64,000 bases of DNA. Source: Micavibrio sp. UBA6145 (GTDB taxonomy: Bacteria; Pseudomonadota; Alphaproteobacteria; Micavibrionales; UBA1664). This document shows, one piece after another, positions 41,513 to 50,541 of the stretch. The stretch is from assembly GCA_002423205.1 (NCBI GenBank), contig DIUZ01000026.1, positions 62,001 through 126,000 of the forward strand, read 5' to 3'. Position numbers and translations under genes: made by a program. Below the pieces are notes generated by a model, which was not told the DNA's origin, made no database searches, and worked only from the letters and a program-made list of their open reading frames with translations. Each line of letters starts with the position of its first letter. Position 1 is the first letter of the stretch.

Positions 41513-43111
41513 ATGACGAAGCTCCTGAAAATCCTGCCCTTTTTGATCGTTTTCTTAAGCCTGACCATGGGGGCCGCCGCATCGCACGCGCAGGTGCCGG
41601 GCCTAAGCGCCCTGACCGGCGGCTCTGACAAGAAAGCCGAAACACAAAGCGTCACCGTCAACAGCGCAGACCTCAAAAAACTGATCACCACGCTGGAATC
41701 AGAGGCGGAACGTAAAAAACTGATCGATAACCTCAAAACTCTGGAAAGCGCCGCCGCCAAACCTGAAGCCACGACTGCCGAAAGCGGCGAGACGCCGGAA
41801 CAGGCAGCCGAAGATGCAGCCGCCGCTCAAGAAACCATCGCCCCGATCACTCAGACTCTTGGTGTTGAATCATTCACCAACCGCGTGATTTCCAGGTATC
41901 AGCATTTTCTGGTTCGTAATGATCTGAACGAATCCACTTTCGGAAAACTCATTCTTACGACCGTCCTGCTGGTAACCGGCGGTATCCTGATTTTCATCAG
42001 CCGCCGCGGCGCAACTAAGATGCTGTACTGGTTTGATCGTGCAATCGCGTGGATGGATCTGCCGGCGGCGCGTATGCGCATATATGCGCGCGTCGTGCGC
42101 GGCATCGTTACGGTGCTTCTCATGGGCTTGCTGCTCTATACACTGACCCTGATCTGGGATTTCGGGGCGGAACACAACGCAAGCCTTGCGCACATGTTCC
42201 GCGCGGGCATGGGCACGATTATCAATCTTGTATTCGTCATCGCCCTTGCGGTGGTTGCCTGGGAATTTCTGAACGCGCTCATCGAAATGGGTTTTCGTCG
42301 TGCGGATGGTGCCAATTCCACCCGTGCAAAAACCATCATCCCAATTGTCCGCAACATTCTGTTCATGGTCTTTGCGATTATGTTCACTTTGGTTCTGCTG
42401 TCGGAAATCGGCATCAATATTCTGCCACTTCTGGCTGGCGCCGGTATCGTCGGCGTCGCCGTGGGCTTTGGCGCGCAAACGATGGTTAAGGATTTCCTCT
42501 CAGGCTTTACACTGATCCTGGAAGACGTCATGCGCGTAGGCGATGTTGTTAACATCGGCGGATACGGCGGACTGGTTGAAAAAATCACACTGCGGAAAGT
42601 GCAATTGCGCGATTACAACGGCTCTGTTTATACCGTACCGTTTAGTGAAATCAAAACAGTCACCAACCTGACCAAAGATTTCAGCATGTACCAGATCGAC
42701 ATCGGCGTTTCCTATAAAGACGATCCCGATAAAGTTTTTGAAGTCATGCGCAAAGTAGATGAAGAAATGCGCAATGATCCCTCATACCAAAGCCTCATGC
42801 TCGCACCGATTGAAATCGCCGGCGTGGATCGTTTTGCTGACTCTTCTGTTATTATTAAAGCACGCTTGAAAACAACACCGATCAATCAGTGGACGGTCGG
42901 TCGTGAATATAACCGGCGCATGAAAAAAGCTTTTGCTGAAAACAACATCGAGATTCCCTTTCCGCAGCAGGTTACCTGGAATGCAAATCCGCAAGTGACC
43001 GTGTTCAAGCAAGATAAAGGGGATTTTCTGCATACATTTACAAACCCGCAAACCCATTCTCCCGCCCCTGACGCATCCGCAAAAAAGGCGGATGACAGCG
43101 AGGAAGATTAA
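41513..43111 (+). CDS. MscS-family mechanosensitive channel
   Basis: 532 residues. Signal-like N-terminus (to about 27), a Glu/Ala-rich periplasmic region, then about five membrane helices. The pore-lining MscS helix and beta domain are seen in AGAGIVGVAVGFGAQTMVKDFLSGFTLILEDVMRVGDVV (about 310-350), followed by the cytoplasmic cage (to about 490) and a low-complexity tail. Opens under membrane tension to release solutes. Ends exactly where the convergent hydrolase gene ends. Confidence 0.9.
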   Translation: MTKLLKILPFLIVFLSLTMGAAASHAQVPGLSALTGGSDKKAETQSVTVNSADLKKLITTLESEAERKKLIDNLKTLESAAAKPEATTAESGETPEQAAEDAAAAQETIAPITQTLGVESFTNRVISRYQHFLVRNDLNESTFGKLILTTVLLVTGGILIFISRRGATKMLYWFDRAIAWMDLPAARMRIYARVVRGIVTVLLMGLLLYTLTLIWDFGAEHNASLAHMFRAGMGTIINLVFVIALAVVAWEFLNALIEMGFRRADGANSTRAKTIIPIVRNILFMVFAIMFTLVLLSEIGINILPLLAGAGIVGVAVGFGAQTMVKDFLSGFTLILEDVMRVGDVVNIGGYGGLVEKITLRKVQLRDYNGSVYTVPFSEIKTVTNLTKDFSMYQIDIGVSYKDDPDKVFEVMRKVDEEMRNDPSYQSLMLAPIEIAGVDRFADSSVIIKARLKTTPINQWTVGREYNRRMKKAFAENNIEIPFPQQVTWNANPQVTVFKQDKGDFLHTFTNPQTHSPAPDASAKKADDSEED

Positions 43112-44047
43112 TCAGCGGCGGCGATACGTACCGTTCGCGGCCAGATACCGCGCAACGCCATCGCCCCACAGGAAAGCCCGCGCATCTGCGTCATTGTTCA
43201 GCCATGTTTCCCACCACGCACGCGCTAGCAGCGCGATGATGTCCTGATGCACGCCGATATCGTCATATGATTCCAGCTGGCCGCGGCTGCCGTTAAACAC
43301 CATGTGGTCGCCGCCCTCTAAAATCAGGACATGCTGGTCGCCGCCGCCTGCGCATTCAAACACTTCTAAACGGCGCTCAATCCCAAATCCCTCGATCGGG
43401 CTGGCGTCTTCCGTACCCGTCATATGAAGAAGCGGTTTGTTGATACTGGCATAGACATCGCGCCCGCCCATCTGGTGACGAAAGGCAGGAACGGGGCTGT
43501 ACAGAATGCCTGCAAGAAAACGGTCATCATGCAGATCCTCCGGTGTCTCGCGCCCTGCAAGCTGGCCCAGCATCACCTGCGTGGTCAGCGCGCCGAATGA
43601 ATGTCCCGACATGCCAAGCCGCGTGAAATCCATTTTGCCTTCATACAGCCCGTCTGCATTATTCATCAGCGCAAGCTGGTCGACCACGAATGTGACATCA
43701 AGGTAACGGTTGCGCACCGTTTCCCACGGGATGGTCTGGTTGCGGATATTGTCCCACGGATGACCGGGCATGCCGCGCCACAGACTGTCATCCGTGCCGT
43801 CATGCTGGATATGGACATGCAGATACCCGTGGCTTGCAAGATAACGTCCAAGAAACCCCGCGCCGTCGCGCGTGCCGCCCAGACCATGCGACCACACCAC
43901 CACCGGATATTTGTCTTCGCTTAAAACTTCGGGGCGATAAATTTTATACGGCACGCTGCGCGCGCGCACGGCGTCAAACCACTCGCCCCGGTCGATGCGC
44001 ACGGCATGCGGACCCGGCGCGGTATCAACGGACCACGGCGTCGTCAT
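43112..44047 (-). CDS. Alpha/beta hydrolase, platelet-activating-factor acetylhydrolase-like
   Basis: 311 residues. The oxyanion region is VVVWSHGLGGTRDGAGFLGRYLASHGY (about 48-75), the nucleophile elbow GMSGHSFGALTTQ (about 145-157), and the late catalytic His near GGDHMVFNGS. No signal peptide. The fold resembles bacterial acetylhydrolases/dienelactone-hydrolase-like esterases; substrate unknown. Start overlaps the sspB stop by one base. Confidence 0.82.
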   Translation of the reverse strand: MTTPWSVDTAPGPHAVRIDRGEWFDAVRARSVPYKIYRPEVLSEDKYPVVVWSHGLGGTRDGAGFLGRYLASHGYLHVHIQHDGTDDSLWRGMPGHPWDNIRNQTIPWETVRNRYLDVTFVVDQLALMNNADGLYEGKMDFTRLGMSGHSFGALTTQVMLGQLAGRETPEDLHDDRFLAGILYSPVPAFRHQMGGRDVYASINKPLLHMTGTEDASPIEGFGIERRLEVFECAGGGDQHVLILEGGDHMVFNGSRGQLESYDDIGVHQDIIALLARAWWETWLNNDADARAFLWGDGVARYLAANGTYRRR

Positions 44048-44553
44048 TATTTTTTGCGGAATTGATCAAGGCTGACCACTTCGCCGGTTTTGGCGGGTGC
44101 CGCGTCGGCGTCTTTATCCGCGCTTTCGGTCTTGGCCTTGGATTTCTTGCCCTTCGGCTTGTCGCCGTCGTCGCCTTTTTCTGCGCCTTCCAGCGGCTGG
44201 AATTGCAGCGCGAAATTGACCGACGGGTCGGCAAAGATCGTGATCGCATTCAACGGAATTTCCAGGCGCTCAGGTACGTTATTGAACGACAGGGTCACGC
44301 CCATATGCACATCATCCACTTCCAGGTCATAGAACTGGTATTGCAGGACGATGGTCATCTCTCCCGGATAGCGTTCGCGCAAATAGTCAGGAATTTTGAC
44401 GCCGTCGTGATCGGTCAGGAATGTGATGTAGAAATGATGGTCGCCGGTAAGACCGTCCTTGATGACTTCCCGAACCGCTTCGCGGACAACACCGCGCAGG
44501 GCGCGTTCGACCATGCGGTCATATCTCAGGATTTCTTCGTCTTTTTTGGCCAT
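44047..44553 (-). CDS. sspB: SspB-like ClpXP adaptor (alphaproteobacterial form)
   Basis: 168 residues. RYDRMVERALRGVVREAVREVIKDGL then HHFYITFLTDHDGVKIPDYLRERYPGEMTIVLQYQFYDLEV form the substrate-binding domain that grips ssrA-tagged proteins; the tail is charged (AKTETADKDADA type) and ends VVSLDQFRKK, resembling the ClpX-binding peptide. Delivers tagged proteins to ClpXP. Confidence 0.9.
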   Translation of the reverse strand: MAKKDEEILRYDRMVERALRGVVREAVREVIKDGLTGDHHFYITFLTDHDGVKIPDYLRERYPGEMTIVLQYQFYDLEVDDVHMGVTLSFNNVPERLEIPLNAITIFADPSVNFALQFQPLEGAEKGDDGDKPKGKKSKAKTESADKDADAAPAKTGEVVSLDQFRKK

Positions 44554-44775
44554 CGTAATCGTCTTTTGGAAAAATTGTGCAGTCGAATCAAGTCTTAACC
44601 TATCAAACCAAGCGCACAGGTCAAATCGCGTGAGCGCAGGGTCGTCATCTGACTATGCGCACCCGCCCGTAAACCTTTTGTTAACGAGCGCCCGAACAGA
44701 CACGTCGGTACTATCCCAAGGTCTATATCATGTGGCCAGATTGTTGCGGGGCGTTATTTTATGTAAAGTTAAATC

Positions 44776-45126
44776 ATGGACCTCACCGCACTGAATGCAC
44801 AAAGAACCGCCCTCCACGCCGTCACCGCCGAGTACAAGCGCACCGGCCTCACCGCCGATCTCCAGTGGCGCGTAGGCAACAGCGGCCGCTTCGAAATCTA
44901 CTACACCAACGCCGCCGGCTGGTCCGCCACCCACTTCCTCGCCCACAAGGATGTGATGGCGGCCGCTGACACCACCTGGCTGATCGATGAACTGGCCTCG
45001 GAAGGCATCATCATGTACCAGGGCGACGCCGAACGCATCATGCAGCAATACACGATCGCCACGACCGCCAACTGGCACCCCCTGCTGCCCAAGTTCAAGC
45101 GCGAAGCCCAGACCGTCGCGGCCTAA
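44776..45126 (+). CDS. Hypothetical small protein
   Basis: 116 residues from ATG 44776. Mixed alpha/beta, no signal peptide or membrane segment: DLQWRVGNSGRFEIYYTNAAGW, then a helical part to the end. I know no family. It has its own ~220-base upstream region. Confidence 0.6.
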   Translation: MDLTALNAQRTALHAVTAEYKRTGLTADLQWRVGNSGRFEIYYTNAAGWSATHFLAHKDVMAAADTTWLIDELASEGIIMYQGDAERIMQQYTIATTANWHPLLPKFKREAQTVAA

Positions 45127-45170
45127 ACTTACGTCTTGTGGCGTGCCGCCCGAAGACCTAGCCTTGAAGC

Positions 45171-45695
45171 ATGCTTCTCTGGCCCTCCATTGCCTGTATC
45201 GTTCTGTTGATTTTCGGCGCGCTGTTACTGGTCTGGCTTTCCGCCATCGACCTGAAAATGCGCCTTCTCCCTGATGAGCTGACCCTCGCCTTCGCGGTCA
45301 CCGGCATCCTGTTCCGGTTTGCCGCCTATCCGCATGCCGGGTCGTGGATCGACGCCGGGCTGGGCTGCATTGCAGGCGGCGGTGCGCTGGCACTGGTGCG
45401 CGCCGTCGCCAACCGCGCATACGGGTTTGAAACCATGGGCCTTGGCGATGTAAAACTCATGGCGTCCGCCGGTATCTGGCTTGGCATCGAGGGTGCCATC
45501 ACCGCCCTGTGCGTGGGTGCCCTGTGCGGCGTCGCGCACGGCCTGATCGTTCTGTTTTACCGCCGCATCAAAAACAAGTCCGACGACACGTTCCGCGAAA
45601 TGACCATTCCCGCAGGCCCCGGGTTTTGCGCAGGCGTGGCCATCGTCGCGCTTTTACATTTTAACGGCGCGTTGCCGTTATTCGGTGGTCTGTAA
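45171..45695 (+). CDS. Prepilin peptidase (A24 family)
   Basis: 174 residues, about five membrane helices. The two catalytic aspartates are in SAIDLKMRLLPDELT (about 22-36) and GLGDVKLMASAGIW (the GxGD motif, about 92). The N-terminal methylase domain of PilD is absent, so this is the short CpaA/TadV-type enzyme. Its stop shares a base with the CoA-transferase start (TAATG). Confidence 0.9.
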   Translation: MLLWPSIACIVLLIFGALLLVWLSAIDLKMRLLPDELTLAFAVTGILFRFAAYPHAGSWIDAGLGCIAGGGALALVRAVANRAYGFETMGLGDVKLMASAGIWLGIEGAITALCVGALCGVAHGLIVLFYRRIKNKSDDTFREMTIPAGPGFCAGVAIVALLHFNGALPLFGGL

Positions 45696-46843
45696 TGCCG
45701 GGCGCGCTCGACGGCCTTCGTATCATTGACCTGACACGCGTACTGGCGGGTCCCGTCTGCACCCAGACGCTGGGCGACCTCGGTGCCGATGTCATCAAGA
45801 TTGAACAGCCGGGCAAGGGTGACGAAACCCGCAACTGGGGCCCGCCCTTCCTGAAAAATGCAGACGGCAAAGACACAAGCGAAAGCGCCTATTACCTCGC
45901 CGCCAATCGCAACAAACGCTCCGTCACCATCGACCTCGCCACCGAAAGCGAAAAAATCCACGCGCTGCTGGCAAACGCAGATGTCCTGATCGAAAATTTC
46001 AAGGCTGGTGGCCTCGAAAAATACGGCCTGTCTTACGCGCAGATCAAAGACAGATACCCGCGCCTGATTTACTGCTCCATCACCGGTTTCGGCCAGAACG
46101 GCCCCATGGCCGATGAGCCGGGATACGACTTCATGATTCAGGGCCTGTCCGGTTTCATGAGCCTGTCCGGCCCCGCCGACGGCAATCCGTCCAAGGCCGC
46201 CATCGCCATCGTCGATTACGTGACCGGACAAAATGCTGCCGTCGGTATTCTGGCCGCCCTGCGCGCCCGCGACACAACCGGCCGGGGCCAGCATGTCGAC
46301 ATCGCGCTTCTGGATACATCCATCGCGATGATGACCAACCTTGCGCAATATGCGCTGACATCCGGCAACAACCCGCCGCGCGTCGGCAACGCACATACAA
46401 CCATCGTGCCCTATAACGCGTTTGCCGCATCGGACGGCTGGATCATCCTTGCCATCGGCAATGACGGCCAGTTTGAAAAATTCTGCCACTTTGCCGGACA
46501 TCCTGACATCGCATCGGATACACGTTTCAAAACCAATATGGACCGTGTCAGACACCGCGATGCCCTGACCCCGCTGATCGCCGCGCTGGTTTCTGAAAAA
46601 ACTGTAAGTCACTGGACTTCCGCCCTGCCCACCCACGGCGTGCCCTGCGGCCCGGTCAATTCCATGCTGGACGCGCTGGCGCTGGATCAGGTAAAAGCAC
46701 GGCATATGGTCATCGAAATGACGCACCCCTTAAGCACTGTGCCGGTCCGCCTTGTCGGATCGCCCCTGAAGCTTTCGGGCACCCCCGTAACATACCGCCA
46801 TGCGCCGCCCACCGCCGGCCAGCATAATGATGAGGTTCTATAA
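45695..46843 (+). CDS. CaiB/BaiF family CoA-transferase
   Basis: 382 residues. Class III CoA-transferase marks: GLRIIDLTRVLAGPVCTQTLGDLGADVIKIE at 7-37, the catalytic Asp (GYDFMIQGLSGFMSLSG region, about 145-165), and ARDTTGRGQHVDIALLD. Substrate not predictable. Middle gene of a tight trio with the prepilin peptidase and pyrB (TAATG overlaps on both sides). Confidence 0.9.
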   Translation: MPGALDGLRIIDLTRVLAGPVCTQTLGDLGADVIKIEQPGKGDETRNWGPPFLKNADGKDTSESAYYLAANRNKRSVTIDLATESEKIHALLANADVLIENFKAGGLEKYGLSYAQIKDRYPRLIYCSITGFGQNGPMADEPGYDFMIQGLSGFMSLSGPADGNPSKAAIAIVDYVTGQNAAVGILAALRARDTTGRGQHVDIALLDTSIAMMTNLAQYALTSGNNPPRVGNAHTTIVPYNAFAASDGWIILAIGNDGQFEKFCHFAGHPDIASDTRFKTNMDRVRHRDALTPLIAALVSEKTVSHWTSALPTHGVPCGPVNSMLDALALDQVKARHMVIEMTHPLSTVPVRLVGSPLKLSGTPVTYRHAPPTAGQHNDEVL

Positions 46844-47754
46844 TGACCAACCACGTCCTGGATATTGAAACCCTCGCACCCGGCGTACCTGAGATGCTGA
46901 TGGACCGCGCCGATCACTGGGCCGACCGCCTGGAACGCGGCAAAAAAATCGACCGCATTCTTGAAGGAAAAATTTTCTTCTCCCTTTTCTTCGAAGACTC
47001 GACGCGCACGCGCATGTCTTTTGAACTCGCCGCCAAACGCCTCGGCGCAGATGTCGTCAATTTCAGCAGCGCCGCATCATCCCTGAAAAAAAGCGAAACC
47101 TATCACGACACCCTCGCCAATCTCGCGGCCATGGGCCCGGATGGTGTCATCCTGCGTCATTCCGAATACAACGCCCCGCGCTTTGCCGCCGGCATCTTCA
47201 AATGCCCTGTCGTCAACGGCGGCGATTCATGGCGGTCACACCCGACGCAGGCATTGCTCGACGCGCTGACCATGCGCCGGATCAAGGGCAAGATCGCCGG
47301 CCTGACCGTCGCCATATGCGGCGACATCGCCCATAGCCGCGTGGCGCGTTCCAATTACATGCTGCTCACGCGCCTTGGCGCAAAGGTCCGCATCGTCGCC
47401 CCGCCCATGCTGATGCCGCAGGAAAAGGAATTTTCGCAAGCTGCGCGTTGCGACACCGTCGAAAAAGGCATTGAAGGTGCCGACATCATCATGATGCTGC
47501 GCCTTCAGAAAGAACGCATGCAGACTGGGCTGATCGATTCAGACACGGCCTATTTCAAATCATACGGCCTGACGCCCGAACGTCTGGCGCTTGCAAAACC
47601 TGATGTCTATGTGATGCATCCGGGCCCGATGAACCGCGGCGTGGAAATCAGCGACGAAGTGGCGGATGATCCGCGCCGCTCGCTGATTTTAAAACAGACG
47701 GCGCTGGGCGTGCCCGTGCGCATGGCCGTTCTTGAATGGGCGTCTAAGAAATAA
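46843..47754 (+). CDS. pyrB: Aspartate carbamoyltransferase catalytic subunit
   Basis: 303 residues. Carbamoyl-phosphate site FFEDSTRTRMSFELAAKRLG (about 47-66), later SSLKKSETYHDTLANL, HSEYNAPRFAAG, GDSWRSHPTQALLDA and MHPGPMNRGVEI. Second step of pyrimidine synthesis. No pyrC follows; the next gene is convergent. Confidence 0.94.
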   Translation: MTNHVLDIETLAPGVPEMLMDRADHWADRLERGKKIDRILEGKIFFSLFFEDSTRTRMSFELAAKRLGADVVNFSSAASSLKKSETYHDTLANLAAMGPDGVILRHSEYNAPRFAAGIFKCPVVNGGDSWRSHPTQALLDALTMRRIKGKIAGLTVAICGDIAHSRVARSNYMLLTRLGAKVRIVAPPMLMPQEKEFSQAARCDTVEKGIEGADIIMMLRLQKERMQTGLIDSDTAYFKSYGLTPERLALAKPDVYVMHPGPMNRGVEISDEVADDPRRSLILKQTALGVPVRMAVLEWASKK

Positions 47755-48084
47755 TCAGATTTTAAAATTACGGAATGCCGCCGGCGTAAAGCCGAGCATG
47801 AAATCACGCACCGACATTTCAATGCGGAAAGTATCGTCCTTGATCGTAGCGGATGCTTTCCAGGTTTCCATTGAAACGGCATCGAAGATCGCATGCATAC
47901 GGTCTTTCGACATGACGTTCTCAACCGGCATGACGACGCGGCCGTCTTCGTAATTCGGAAATGCGCGCGCGCCTTTATCAAGGCTCTCGACAAAACGTGC
48001 GGCGCTTTGCCGTGCGGCCTCGAATTCAACCGAGGCGACAACAGCTTTTTCGTTATCCAGACTATAGAGCGGTTCGTACAACAT
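47755..48084 (-). CDS. Conserved hypothetical protein
   Basis: 109 residues, MLYEPLYSLDNEKAVVASVEFEAARQ, then a beta/helix mix ending in SVRDFMLGFTPAAFRNFKI. No export signal or membrane segment. It abuts the convergent pyrB stop and lies 39 bases after tyrS. Unknown. Confidence 0.6.
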   Translation of the reverse strand: MLYEPLYSLDNEKAVVASVEFEAARQSAARFVESLDKGARAFPNYEDGRVVMPVENVMSKDRMHAIFDAVSMETWKASATIKDDTFRIEMSVRDFMLGFTPAAFRNFKI

Positions 48085-48123
48085 GCCTGCACCCTAACCA
48101 AAACTCAGCGTTTATGTCAAATA

Positions 48124-49380
48124 TTAAGCCGGTTTAACCAAAGCATGCTTTTTCTTGCCGGATGACACCTTGATGGCCCCGTCCGCGCTCAGCATGGAAG
48201 CCGTACACACCAACGTATCGTCCGAAACGACAATATCGTTAATACGCGCCCCGCCGCCCTGGATCAGGCGTCGCGCCTCACCCTTTGACGCCGCGAATGA
48301 AATCTTGATCAGAAGATCAAGGATCGGGACGCCCGCCTCCAGCTCTGCCTTCGAAATGGTCACCGTCGGCAGATCGCCGCCGGTTGCGCCTTCTTCAAAA
48401 ACTTTGCGCGCCGTTTCTTCCGCTGCCTTCGCGGCATCATCGCCGTGGCACAGACGCGTGACTTCCGTTGCCAGGATTTTTTTGGCCTCGTTGATCTCGT
48501 TGCCGGAAAGGGCCTCAAGGCGGCGCACCTCGTCCATGGGCAGGAACGTGAATTTGCGAAGCAACTCGCTCACTTTCGCGTCTTCGACGTTGCGCCAGAA
48601 CTGCCAGTAATCATACGGGGTCATTTTGTCGGCGTTCAGCCATACCGTAGCGCCACCAGCCGTCTTGCCCATTTTCTCGCCCGACGAATTCACAAGCAGC
48701 GGCGTTGTCAGCGCAAAAAACTCTTTGCCCAGAATTTTACGGCCCAGATAAACGCCCTGGATGATATTGCCCCACTGGTCCGATCCGCCCATTTGCAGCG
48801 CAGTGCCGAACCGATTGAACAATTCGACGAAATCGTAACCCTGGCACACCATGTAGTTCAGCTCGATGAACGACATTTCCTGATTGCGCTCGAGACGCGT
48901 CTTGACCGAATCCATCGACAGCATGTTGTTGACGGAGAACTTGCTACCCACTTCGCGCATGAACTTGATGTAGTTCAGCTGCGACAGCCATTCGTCGTTA
49001 TTGACCATGATGGCATCGGTCGGCCCGCTACCATAGGTGATGAATTTATTGAACACGCCCTTGATGCTTTCAATATTCGCATCGATGTCGGCATCGGTCA
49101 GCATCTGGCGGGTCGCGTCCTTGCCCGACGGATCGCCGATCTTGCTGGTGCCGCCGCCCATCAGGCTGATCGGTTTGTGACCTGTTTTCTGAAACCAGGC
49201 GAGCATCATGATGCCCAGCAGATTGCCGATATGCAGGGATGTCGCCGTCGCGTCGAAACCGATATAGGCGCTTTGCACGCCTGTCTGCAGTTTCTGGTCG
49301 AGGCCCTCGAGATTGCTGCAGTCCTTGATGAAGCCGCGTTCGTTGAGGACATTCAGGAAGTCAGATTTAAATTTGCTCAT
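48124..49380 (-). CDS. tyrS: Tyrosyl-tRNA synthetase
   Basis: 418 residues from ATG 49380; an upstream ATG at 49404 also exists. Class I synthetase: the HIGH motif appears as AYIGFDATATSLHIGNLLGI, the tyrosine site as SFIELNYMVCQGYDFVELF and GGSDQWGNIIQG, and the KMSKS-like loop as GEKMGKTAGG (KMGKT form of TyrRZ). C-terminal S4 domain (EARRLIQGGGARIND). Divergent to anmK. Confidence 0.95.
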   Translation of the reverse strand: MSKFKSDFLNVLNERGFIKDCSNLEGLDQKLQTGVQSAYIGFDATATSLHIGNLLGIMMLAWFQKTGHKPISLMGGGTSKIGDPSGKDATRQMLTDADIDANIESIKGVFNKFITYGSGPTDAIMVNNDEWLSQLNYIKFMREVGSKFSVNNMLSMDSVKTRLERNQEMSFIELNYMVCQGYDFVELFNRFGTALQMGGSDQWGNIIQGVYLGRKILGKEFFALTTPLLVNSSGEKMGKTAGGATVWLNADKMTPYDYWQFWRNVEDAKVSELLRKFTFLPMDEVRRLEALSGNEINEAKKILATEVTRLCHGDDAAKAAEETARKVFEEGATGGDLPTVTISKAELEAGVPILDLLIKISFAASKGEARRLIQGGGARINDIVVSDDTLVCTASMLSADGAIKVSSGKKKHALVKPA

Positions 49381-49428
49381 GTTTACCAATACCTTGCGTA
49401 TCATTGGGTTTTAGCAGAAAATTACCCC

Positions 49429-50502
49429 ATGGCAAACACTATGACCGCGCTTGGCCTCATGTCTGGTACCTCGATGGACGGCATCGACGCCGCTTTGATC
49501 GAAACCGACGGTCAAAACGCCGGAAAACGCATCGCCAGCGACTTTCTGGCCTATCCCGATGACATCAAAACCGCGATCCGCGCCTGCCTGGGTCTGTCCG
49601 CCGACACCGATGGCCGCGTCGCCGCGGCTGAGACGCTGGTGACGGACTGGCATATAAAAATGGTCCGCAATTTTGCTGCCGCCCATGACCATAAAATTGA
49701 TCTGGTCGGCTTCCACGGCCAGACCATTTTTCACGACCCCGCCAATGGCCGCACATGGCAGATCGGCGACGGCGGGCGTCTGGCACGCGAAACCGGTATC
49801 GACGTGATGTTTGATTTCCGCACCGCCGATGTGCAAAACGGCGGACAGGGCGCACCGCTGCTGCCTTTGTATCATCAGGCCCTGATCCGTCAGGCAAACC
49901 TGGCTGAGCCCGCCTGCATTCTCAATATCGGCGGGGTCGGCAACATCGCATGGACGCAAGGCGACGACATTTACGCCTGCGACACCGGACCGGGTAACGC
50001 CCTGATTGATGACTGGATGCTGCGCCAGACCGGCACCGCCATGGACAGAAACGGCGAAGCCGCATCACTCGGCAAGATCGACGAAGCCCGTATTGAACGC
50101 TGGATGCAAAATCCATTCTTCGCCGCCCCCGCCCCCAAATCACTGGACCGCAACGCATTCGCCGATTGCACGGTTGATGACATGTCCACCGAAGACGGCG
50201 CGGCCACACTGGCCGCCTTCACCGTCGCAAGCGTGATCCGCGCCCTCGCATTGATGCCAGCACCGGCCAGTAAAGTCATCGTCGCGGGCGGCGGGCGTAA
50301 AAACCCGGCCATCATGCACGGGCTTGGAAGCCACGTCGCCGTCGCCAATGCCGACCAGATGGGCTGGCCCGGCGATTATATGGAGGCGGAAGGCTTCGCA
50401 TATCTGGCGGTGCGTGCCCTGCGCGGCCTGCATACAAGCCTGCCGACCACGACGGGGTGCGAGACCCCGACCATCGGCGGCCGTCTGGCAACCGCCAAAT
50501 AA
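49429..50502 (+). CDS. anmK: Anhydro-N-acetylmuramic acid kinase
   Basis: 357 residues from ATG 49429 (an in-frame ATG at 49441 is possible). Motifs: ALGLMSGTSMDGIDAALIE at the start, GFHGQTIFHDP, CILNIGGVGNIAW, CDTGPGNALIDDWM and VAGGGRKNPAIM. Converts recycled anhydro-MurNAc to MurNAc-6-phosphate in peptidoglycan recycling. 49 bases from tyrS, transcribed oppositely. Confidence 0.95.
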   Translation: MANTMTALGLMSGTSMDGIDAALIETDGQNAGKRIASDFLAYPDDIKTAIRACLGLSADTDGRVAAAETLVTDWHIKMVRNFAAAHDHKIDLVGFHGQTIFHDPANGRTWQIGDGGRLARETGIDVMFDFRTADVQNGGQGAPLLPLYHQALIRQANLAEPACILNIGGVGNIAWTQGDDIYACDTGPGNALIDDWMLRQTGTAMDRNGEAASLGKIDEARIERWMQNPFFAAPAPKSLDRNAFADCTVDDMSTEDGAATLAAFTVASVIRALALMPAPASKVIVAGGGRKNPAIMHGLGSHVAVANADQMGWPGDYMEAEGFAYLAVRALRGLHTSLPTTTGCETPTIGGRLATAK

Positions 50503-50541
50503 AACTGGCCTAAACCCCGTAAAGGGTCGAAAATCCCGCCC

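Noticed and set aside
48445..49428. Long N-terminal extension of AnmK
   Set aside because: The open frame extends upstream through the antisense strand of tyrS, but the family start (ALGLMSGTSMDG) lies just after ATG 49429.
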